NCBI RefSeq assembly: GCF_010093125.1
Contig: NZ_NMZQ01000021.1
Location: 1 to 64,000, forward strand
From: Veillonella sp. R32
GTDB taxonomy: Bacteria > Bacillota > Negativicutes > Veillonellales > Veillonellaceae
Reading direction: 5' to 3'
DNA length: 64,000 bases
Shown: positions 58,593 to 64,000 of the stretch, one piece after another
Position numbering within the stretch: the stretch's first letter is position 1
Layout: the number at the start of each line of letters is the position of its first letter
The notes under the pieces: generated by a model
What the model saw: the letters and a program-made list of their open reading frames with translations, nothing else
The model's database searches: none
Told to the model about the DNA's origin: nothing
Program-made: the position numbers and the translations under genes

Positions 58593-58640
58593 CGCCTAAT
58601 TTAACGTCTAACTTAACTCCTAATTTAATTCCTAATTTAA
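58593..58640. repeat. Four 12-bp tandem repeats overlapping the lysR 3' end
   Basis: Units CGCCTAATTTAA, CGTCTAACTTAA, CTCCTAATTTAA and TTCCTAATTTAA follow one another. The lysR stop codon (58637-58639) lies inside the last one. Confidence 0.7.
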
Positions 58641-59575
58641 CGTTCCTCTGTATCAGGTAAAACAGGTGCTAAGTGACTGGCTGTTTGTTCAATTACATGT
58701 GAACGGAAATAGTTCACCCATAAACGAATGGCTGGTACAATCATGGAACGTTCATTCCAAATCATGCCTAATACCCAATTAATTCGGGGTTCGATAGGAA
58801 TGGAAACGAGATGCTTACGGTCTAGTCGTTCACAAATTGTCTGGGGAAGAATAGCTGTGCCAAGGCCACTTTTCACGAGCTCAGTAATAAAATCCCAGTT
58901 GTTACTTTGGGCCACGATTTGTGGTACTACGCCGATTTCCTGGAAACGACCTAGAATGATGTCGTACAGGGAAAAGGACGGATGGAAGAACACTAGCGGT
59001 TCTTTGCGAATTTCCTGTAAGGTAATAGATTCATAATTGGCAAATGGGGAATCTGGTTGCATAACATAATATAGGGGTTGATGATTAAAAATGTAGGTTT
59101 GCGTATCAGGATTTGTAAAATCTGATACGGGTAAGGTAACAAAGCCTACTTGTAGCTGACCATCTTGTACCAATTGGGCAATTTGGGGGGAGCCATGTTC
59201 GCTAACTTTTAGCGAAATTTGTGGGTACGCAGCCATAAAGTCGCGAATAATGGGCGATAAGAAGGACGAACCAATCATAGGGGGAATACCAAGGCTTAAT
59301 TCGCCAGATTCCATATCATTAGTGTGATGCATTTGATGCTCTAATACTTCAAATTGGCGTACTAAGGCTTCGATTTGTGGCAATACGGCACAGGCTTCAT
59401 TAGTTAACTCAATACGATGGCCACGACGGCGAAAGAGTTGCTTATTCCATTCTCCTTCTAATAGGCGTACGGCCTTACTGAGGGAGGGCTGGCTTACATG
59501 TAAGGTTTGGGCTGCTTTGGTAAAACTTTTTTGACGAGCTACTTCTACAAAATATTTTAAATGGGTAATATCCAT
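58637..59575 (-). CDS. LysR family regulator (CidR-like), divergent from lrgAB
   Basis: A 312-residue LysR regulator. The winged helix is HLKYFVEVARQKSFTKAAQTLHVSQPSLSKAVRLLEGE; the effector domain (about 90-300) contains GELSLGIPPMIGSSFLSPIIRDF. It most resembles CidR/YwbI-type regulators, which respond to acetate or pyruvate metabolism and activate adjacent cid/lrg genes. Divergence from lrgA supports this. ATG 59575 is preceded by a complement of cctcc. Confidence 0.88.
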   Translation of the reverse strand: MDITHLKYFVEVARQKSFTKAAQTLHVSQPSLSKAVRLLEGEWNKQLFRRRGHRIELTNEACAVLPQIEALVRQFEVLEHQMHHTNDMESGELSLGIPPMIGSSFLSPIIRDFMAAYPQISLKVSEHGSPQIAQLVQDGQLQVGFVTLPVSDFTNPDTQTYIFNHQPLYYVMQPDSPFANYESITLQEIRKEPLVFFHPSFSLYDIILGRFQEIGVVPQIVAQSNNWDFITELVKSGLGTAILPQTICERLDRKHLVSIPIEPRINWVLGMIWNERSMIVPAIRLWVNYFRSHVIEQTASHLAPVLPDTEER

Positions 59576-59733
59576 AATTTCCTCCTGCTATATATTTCTT
59601 CTTTTATTATAACTAATAAGAATATTGCCGTATAGGGAAAAAATATTATTTTTTTTATAAAAAATGAGATACAATAAGTCATGCCAAAGAGGATATCGAA
59701 AAATTCCTATTTGAGTAAACTATTCGTTCCACA

Positions 59734-59750
59734 TTCATTTCAAGAATGAA
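59734..59750. promoter_or_regulatory. Candidate LysR-type operator
   Basis: TTCATT, 5 nt, AATGAA: an inverted repeat with T-N11-A spacing, in the divergent lysR-lrgA intergenic region. Confidence 0.4.
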
Positions 59751-59859
59751 CAGACCTAGTAAGCTTGCTATTTTATATTGATATAGGGCAAGTATGAGGC
59801 GGTGTTTTTTAACACGGATAGTGGTAACGAGCGTATTGATGTAGGGGAGGCAATGATAG

Positions 59860-60237
59860 ATGAAACGTGTGGCGATTGTAGTAGGTCAGATTCTATTGCT
59901 CGCCTTAATTGGAGTGTTAGGCGGGTACCTTAAAGAATGGTTAAATTTGCCATTGCCAGGAACTTTGGTGGGCATGATTTTATTGTTCTTGTTACTTTGC
60001 TCAGGGATTATTAAACTTAACTGGGTAGAACAAGGGGCGGCCGTATTAATTGGGGAATTATTGCTGTTTTTTATTCCATCCGCTATTGGAATTATTCAAT
60101 ATACACAACTTTTCGGTAGTACAGGGGCTATGCTATTAGGTGTAATCGTAACAAGTATTATTACCCTTTTAGTATCTGTAACTGTTATTACCTTGAGTGT
60201 TATGAAACTACGTAGAAAGGGGTACAGATTATGGTAA
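59860..60237 (+). CDS. lrgA: LrgA/CidA family membrane protein
   Basis: A 125-residue holin-like protein with four membrane spans. The pattern GVLGGYLKEWLNLPLPGTLVGMILLFLLL and ELLLFFIPSAIGIIQY fits the LrgA/CidA family. These were named for murein hydrolase control; some LrgAB/PftAB pairs transport pyruvate. ATG 59860 has GGGGAGG nine bases upstream. It overlaps lrgB by 7 nt. Confidence 0.9.
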   Translation: MKRVAIVVGQILLLALIGVLGGYLKEWLNLPLPGTLVGMILLFLLLCSGIIKLNWVEQGAAVLIGELLLFFIPSAIGIIQYTQLFGSTGAMLLGVIVTSIITLLVSVTVITLSVMKLRRKGYRLW

Positions 60238-60950
60238 ATTACACACTGTTTCAGATGATCAGTATTCATATCATCGAATCCTTAGTGGGTACTGTAGTAT
60301 TGTACTTTCTTTTTAAAAAATTATATGAACGGTCGGGAAAGAAGTTATTCCTTACACCTTTGTTGGCCGTACCAGTGGTGATTGGTTTATTTTTAGTCAC
60401 CATGAATATTCCTTATGATGTGTACCAAGAAGGTAGTCAGTACATTACGATGATGTTGCAACCGGCAACGGTAGCGTTTGCTGTACCTTTATATAAATTC
60501 CGGAGCGTGGTAAAAGAATACTTTATTCCACTGCTTGTTGTTATTGGTATGGGCTGTTCCATTGCGTTTCTTGGCTCGATGGGATTAGCTGAATTAGTGG
60601 GGCTAAGCCCTGAATTAGTTCACAGTGTGGCACCGCGTTCGGTGACAACGCCATTAGCCTTAGCCGCGTCTAATACAATGGGCGGGGATCCTACGATTAC
60701 GGCTATTTTGGTTATTGCCACGGGGTTAATTGGTATGATTATGACTACCATGATGATAAAACGAGCGCATATTCATAATCGCTTGTTAAAAGGTATGTTA
60801 TATGGCATATCGGCTCATGGTACGGGGACAGCTAAGGCGTATGAAGATGGTCCTAAAACGGGGGCTATTGCATCGTTAGCTATGATTTTCATGGGCATTA
60901 TGACGACAGTTATTGCGCCAATTGTAACGGCTGTTTCAGCCGTCTTGTAA
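60231..60950 (+). CDS. lrgB: LrgB/CidB family membrane protein
   Basis: A 239-residue protein with six or seven membrane spans that partners LrgA. It contains QPATVAFAVPLYKFRSVVKEYF, the family stretch SVAPRSVTTPLALAASNTMGGDPTITAILVIATG, and GISAHGTGTAKAYE. The short overlap with lrgA indicates coupled translation of the two subunits. Confidence 0.92.
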   Translation: MVNYTLFQMISIHIIESLVGTVVLYFLFKKLYERSGKKLFLTPLLAVPVVIGLFLVTMNIPYDVYQEGSQYITMMLQPATVAFAVPLYKFRSVVKEYFIPLLVVIGMGCSIAFLGSMGLAELVGLSPELVHSVAPRSVTTPLALAASNTMGGDPTITAILVIATGLIGMIMTTMMIKRAHIHNRLLKGMLYGISAHGTGTAKAYEDGPKTGAIASLAMIFMGIMTTVIAPIVTAVSAVL

Positions 60951-61066
60951 GGGCTATAATAGATAGATTGAAAAGAACTTAATAAGGGTAGTTCTTTGAT
61001 TGGTTTAGCCAGTCAGTTAACTATATACGTATTTACACAAACTTACACAAACTTACTTAACAGATA

Positions 61067-61140
61067 TGCCATGGTTGCTTAGTGGTAGTTAATTATTTAA
61101 CTATGACTAGGAAATCATGGCGTTTCTGTTTATTTTACGA
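61067..61140 (+). terminator. Long hairpin after lrgAB
   Basis: GCCATG at the left pairs with CATGGC at the right, with inner TAGTTAA/TTAACTA. It is followed by the T-rich GTTTCTGTTTATTTT. The loop parts are imperfect. Confidence 0.55.
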
Positions 61141-61168
61141 TATACTAAGTTAAACTAAGTTTAACTAC

Positions 61169-61222
61169 AATCATTAATGTAGTATGTGTAACAATAATCA
61201 TTAATACAGTATGTATAGCAAT
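61169..61222. repeat. 27-bp tandem repeat, two copies
   Basis: Units beginning AATCATTAAT and ending CAAT at 61169-61195 and 61196-61222, differing at four positions, directly before the ribosome site of the TauE gene. Confidence 0.7.
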
Positions 61223-61238
61223 GTAGGAGCGGACTTAT

Positions 61239-62054
61239 ATGGATGGTGCAAGCGGTGTAATTTTAGGTATGTCGTTGGGGATGTTATTACAATTTATTGT
61301 GCTTGGTATCGGCGTCGGGGCTTTTGGTACTTTAATCGGTGCTGGTGGAGGCCTTGTATTCGTGCCTGTTTTTTTGTACACGTTTACCGATTGGTCACCC
61401 GCTATGGTGGTAGGCACCTCGCTTACTATTGTAATGTTTAATGCCATGTCTGCTTCAACGGCGTTTATTAAACAAAAGAAGATTTTATATAGTGCGGCTA
61501 TATGGTTTACATTAGCTACTATTCCTGGGTCGTATTTGGGGGCAGTAGCTTCTGAGAGTTTTGATATAGCTATGTTGAAATTCTGGTTTGGGTTATTTTT
61601 GCTTTGCATGTCTACTTTTATCGGGTATAAGAATTTTACCAAGGGACAACGTAAAGAAGAATCCTTGCAACTTCATGAATTAACCTATAGCAAAACGATT
61701 GGCTGTTTGATTAGTGTAGTGGTCGGTTTTATTTCTAGTGTATTTGGCATTGGTGGTGGCTTGATTCATGTAGCGGCACTTGTATATTTGCTAGGATTTC
61801 CCACTCATGTAGCAACGGCTACAAGCCAGTTTATTTTATTCTTATCCACGATTAGTGGGGTAGCTACACATTTTTACTTAGGTCATATTCAGTGGAATAT
61901 CGCTATTGCTTGTGGTATTGGGGCTGTCATAGGGGCTCAATTAGGGGCGGCGCTTGCTAAACGATTGAAAGCAACTAGTATCTTGATGGTCTTTTCAGTA
62001 GGAGTAGGTTTATTAGCGTTACAATTGATTTGGTCTTCAGGAAAGTTATGGTAA
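61239..62054 (+). CDS. TauE/SafE family sulfite/organosulfur exporter
   Basis: A 271-residue membrane protein with about eight spans in two repeats. The repeat motifs are GVGAFGTLIGAGGGLVFVPVF and GFISSVFGIGGGLIHVAALVYLLGFPTHVATATSQF, typical of TauE/SafE. Members export sulfite, sulfoacetate or other small acids; the substrate is not evident. ATG 61239 follows TAGGAG by about ten bases. Confidence 0.88.
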   Translation: MDGASGVILGMSLGMLLQFIVLGIGVGAFGTLIGAGGGLVFVPVFLYTFTDWSPAMVVGTSLTIVMFNAMSASTAFIKQKKILYSAAIWFTLATIPGSYLGAVASESFDIAMLKFWFGLFLLCMSTFIGYKNFTKGQRKEESLQLHELTYSKTIGCLISVVVGFISSVFGIGGGLIHVAALVYLLGFPTHVATATSQFILFLSTISGVATHFYLGHIQWNIAIACGIGAVIGAQLGAALAKRLKATSILMVFSVGVGLLALQLIWSSGKLW

Positions 62055-62059
62055 AAAGA

Positions 62060-62117
62060 GATATCCTCGGGGCAGTTAGTGAACATAGTTCAAGGGCTGA
62101 CTTTGAGGATATTTTTG
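62060..62117 (+). terminator. Intrinsic terminator after the TauE gene
   Basis: ATATCCTC and GAGGATAT enclose a partly paired loop, then TTTTTG. Confidence 0.7.
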
Positions 62118-62328
62118 TTAGTGAAAAACGAACAACTAAAGTGGCAAACTCTTTGGCGGAGTAACAAATGGCCTTGTTAAGTTGTGAAGATAAGTTGTGA
62201 AGATGTTTGGCGAAGTTCATATAGAGGCTATTTAAGTATGCTATTATAATTAATAATCATATGAGTATGAAAAGTAGTGTTATATGTGGTAAGATTGATA
62301 TATAGGTGCGTAGATTGGAGGATGTCCC

Positions 62329-62697
62329 ATGAATAAGATATTGGTAAGCTTGGCGTTGTTAACATTGGTTTCATCAACAGCTTTGGCTGAACTGCAGACA
62401 GAAGTCATTCGCCATCCTGATGGAAGTGCGACGATTAATCAATGGGATCCTGAAGATGGGTATTCGTATTCTGAAGATGTGGAACCTTCAAAGCCTATTG
62501 TTATCCCTATGAAAAAGATTATTATGACGCCGACTGAGGCTAACGAGCTACGGGATGTAAATATTAATGAAGCGGTAAAATCTTGGCAAGATAAAAATGT
62601 CATTATTGATACGGGAAATAGCGCTGAAAGTAGTAATTCATCCAATCAAAAACAGAAAGACTCAGAAGATGTAAATGGTTTCTTTAGTTGGTTTTAG
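62329..62697 (+). CDS. Small secreted hypothetical protein
   Basis: A 122-residue protein with a signal peptide (ILVSLALLTLVSSTALA, cleavage near residue 20). The mature part is acidic and polar, with a Ser/Asn/Gln-rich stretch and the ending VNGFFSWF, whose aromatic C-terminus may interact with a membrane or outer-membrane machinery. No family recognised. GGAGGATGTCCC sets the start. Confidence 0.65.
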   Translation: MNKILVSLALLTLVSSTALAELQTEVIRHPDGSATINQWDPEDGYSYSEDVEPSKPIVIPMKKIIMTPTEANELRDVNINEAVKSWQDKNVIIDTGNSAESSNSSNQKQKDSEDVNGFFSWF

Positions 62698-62952
62698 GGG
62701 TAATAATGAATGGGCTGACTAGTGTTTATTTTAGGAAAATATCCTGAGCCTACTAGATATTGTAGATAAATATTCCTAGTTTGTAATGTGCTTGTGCGAA
62801 AATGTAGCATGTTGTGAATTGAGGCAGGTTTCGCACCAGAAAGTAGTAAAATTAATCTATCATATTTATATATATTGATGGAGTTAATAGTCTGAGCTTA
62901 TGAAAAAGCTTAGTTTGCTGGGTATAGTAGAGGTTGTCTACTATATGTAGCT
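62698..62952 (+). promoter_or_regulatory. AT-rich CRISPR leader region
   Basis: No gene is visible between the small secreted protein and the first intact repeat. The sequence is AT-rich (runs such as ATCATATTTATATATATTG), as expected of a leader. Repeat decay at the other end of the array agrees with the leader being here. Confidence 0.6.
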
Positions 62953-63455
62953 GTCGCTCCCTTTTCGGGGAGCGTGGATTGAAGTTAAACCCCTCAACCA
63001 TTATGGTTGAGCCGGCTGATGTCGCTCCCTTTTCGGGGAGCGTGGATTGAAGTCGCAGCTTGATTTTTACCATTTTCAAATAATTGTTGTCGCTCCCTTT
63101 TCGGGGAGCGTGGATTGAAGTTGATAACTTGTTTTATATCATCTCCAGATAAATGTCGCTCCTCTTTCGGGGAGCGTGGATTGAAGTATTTGGCGTGTAG
63201 AATACACCAAGAGCAGTAGAAGTCGCTCCTCTTTCGGGGAGCATGGATTGAAGTACCGGCTTTGTACATAATGCCATTATGTGATAGAGTCGCTCCTCTT
63301 TCCGGGGAGCGTGGATTGAAGTATTGGTCATTAGTTTTGCAATATCGTTCTTAGTTGTCTTTCACTTTCCAGGGAGCGTGGATTGAAGTTTTAAAATATC
63401 CCCTGATAGCACTAATAAGCAATTTTGCTTCTCTTTCGTGAAGCCTGAACTGAAG
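62953..63455 (+). CRISPR. CRISPR array, type I-C-like repeats, 8 repeats and 7 spacers
   Basis: The 32-nt repeat starts GTCGCTCC, has a GC stem closed by GGGGAGCG and ends GGATTGAAG, as in type I-C. Repeats start at 62953, 63021, 63089, 63155, 63222, 63289, 63357 and 63424. Spacers are 34-36 nt. Repeats 1-3 are identical; repeats 4-6 carry CTCTTTC in place of CCTTTTC, repeat 5 has one further change and repeat 6 a one-base insertion. Repeats 7 and 8 are strongly degenerate. This is the usual decay at the trailer end, so transcription runs left to right. No cas gene lies in the window. Apparent open frames across the array are translations of the repeats. Confidence 0.95.
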
Positions 63456-63599
63456 TAGAGGTTGCTAACTTACAGTGGGCCAAGACATGAGTCGTACTTT
63501 TATCATTTAATGAGGTGAGGGGTCTTTGTTTCACGATAAGGCAGGTGTTTATATGCTAAACTTGCTATTATATTTTTCTTTTTAGTTTTTTTTATGCTA

Positions 63600-63725
63600 G
63601 GGATAAGCAAGCGCTCGAGAAAAATGGTAAAGAAAAAAGTCGAAGAAACAGCAAAGAAGCGGCAAAGAAATAGCAAGGAAACAGCTTAAAGATGGCAAAG
63701 AAACAACAAAGAAGAAACTAAGAAA
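63600..63725. repeat. Purine-rich degenerate repeats
   Basis: About six imperfect copies of AAAGAAACAGC-like units. Only a 20-residue frame (ATG 63624) runs through them, with no ribosome site. The rest of 63456-63925 is AT-rich, with no gene seen. Confidence 0.4.
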
Positions 63726-63810
63726 AGTTAATAGAGTGAAATAGAAATATAGATTAATTCAAGTTGAAAATTAAAAATACAAATAGAAATAAATACAAAT
63801 AGAAATATAA

Positions 63811-63874
63811 AAATATCCTCAAGCTATCAGTCGTAGTAGCTTTCTGCAATCTGATAGGCAAGAGGATATTTTTT
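63811..63874. terminator. Bidirectional terminator after the ABC exporter gene
   Basis: AATATCCTC and GAGGATATT enclose CTATCAG/CTGATAG. T-runs occur on both sides; on the minus strand it ends the gene at 63926. Confidence 0.75.
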
Positions 63875-63925
63875 ATAGAGAATTATATATTAGATTTATA
63901 TGTATTAGGATTACCCCTATTAAGG

Positions 63926-64000
63926 CTACACACTCATACCTTTCGCATAGTTTTCATATAATGTTGTGTAGTAGCCACCCTTAGCCAGTAGTTCTTGGTG
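63926..64000 (-). CDS. ABC transporter ATP-binding/permease protein (C-terminal fragment)
   Basis: Only the last 24 codons are inside the window: HQELLAKGGYYTTLYENYAK and a short tail. This is the standard end of MsbA/LmrA-type fused ABC exporters, just after the switch-histidine region. The gene continues beyond 64000. Its substrate cannot be told. Confidence 0.75.
   Translation of the reverse strand, partial: HQELLAKGGYYTTLYENYAKGMSV

Noticed and set aside
62852-63331. Open reading frames on the minus strand across the CRISPR array
   Set aside because: They are translations of the repeats (recurring SIHAPRK/NFNPRSPK-like peptides) and have no ribosome sites.
63624-63686. Tiny lysine-rich frame after the CRISPR array
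   Set aside because: Only 20 codons, no ribosome site, and it is produced by purine-rich repeats.

Overview
The window is one chromosomal segment of a diderm Firmicute of the class Negativicutes, most likely Veillonella or a close relative. This rests on moderately low GC, Firmicute-style ribosome binding sites and intrinsic terminators, the DUF2922/DUF1659 pair, GdpP/YybS/RNase J and an OpuC-type transporter, together with an ArnT-like sugar transferase that implies an outer membrane, and lactate/malate enzymes. The species is an inference. No rRNA, tRNA, transposase or prophage was seen.

Layout: 363-6970 (minus) holds the whole shikimate pathway from DAHP synthase to chorismate (aroF, aroB, aroA, aroC, an aroE-aroK fusion, aroQ). 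It is preceded by a 30-residue leader peptide packed with Tyr/Phe/Trp codons and a terminator. 7012-10425 (minus) is class I ribonucleotide reductase nrdA-nrdB. 10892-19634 (plus) carries the DUF2922/DUF1659 pair, a MarR regulator, a secreted protein, purB, purA, a DedA protein, an ArnT-like transferase and a uracil-DNA glycosylase-like protein. 19743-28324 has RNase J behind a 405-nt structured leader, then yybS, gdpP, rplI, dnaB and an M48 protease. 28817-35388 has a type-2 malate/lactate dehydrogenase, a molybdopterin oxidoreductase, BrnQ and an APC permease.

35623-42437 is the isoleucine/valine operon ilvD-ilvA-ilvB-ilvN-ilvC. It is preceded by a 50-residue leader peptide in which 17 of residues 2-21 are Leu, Val or Ile, followed by a terminator. 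In both the aro and ilv leaders an antiterminator strand lies inside the leader reading frame, just after the control codons, which is the layout of ribosome-mediated attenuation. 42628-48874 holds DUF1653, a HAD phosphatase, a cyclophilin lipoprotein, a GIY-YIG protein, DUF1934, argS and pyrG.

48877-52455 looks like an osmoregulation module: a BusR-like GntR/RCK_C regulator, then an OpuC-type ABC transporter behind a promoter wrapped in inverted repeats. The c-di-AMP phosphodiesterase gdpP at 23405 is probably connected to it functionally. 52741-56501 has AhpC, an ArsR regulator, DNA polymerase IV and the lactate racemase LarA. 56581-58313 encodes a Lys/Ala-rich repetitive protein whose gene ends in two tandem A-AAA-AAG slippery heptamers, with a cysteine-rich reading frame open in the -1 frame. 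58637-62697 has a LysR regulator divergent from lrgAB, a TauE/SafE exporter and a small secreted protein. 62953-63455 is a CRISPR array with type I-C-like repeats, decaying at its right end, with no cas genes in the window. The window ends inside an ABC exporter gene on the minus strand.
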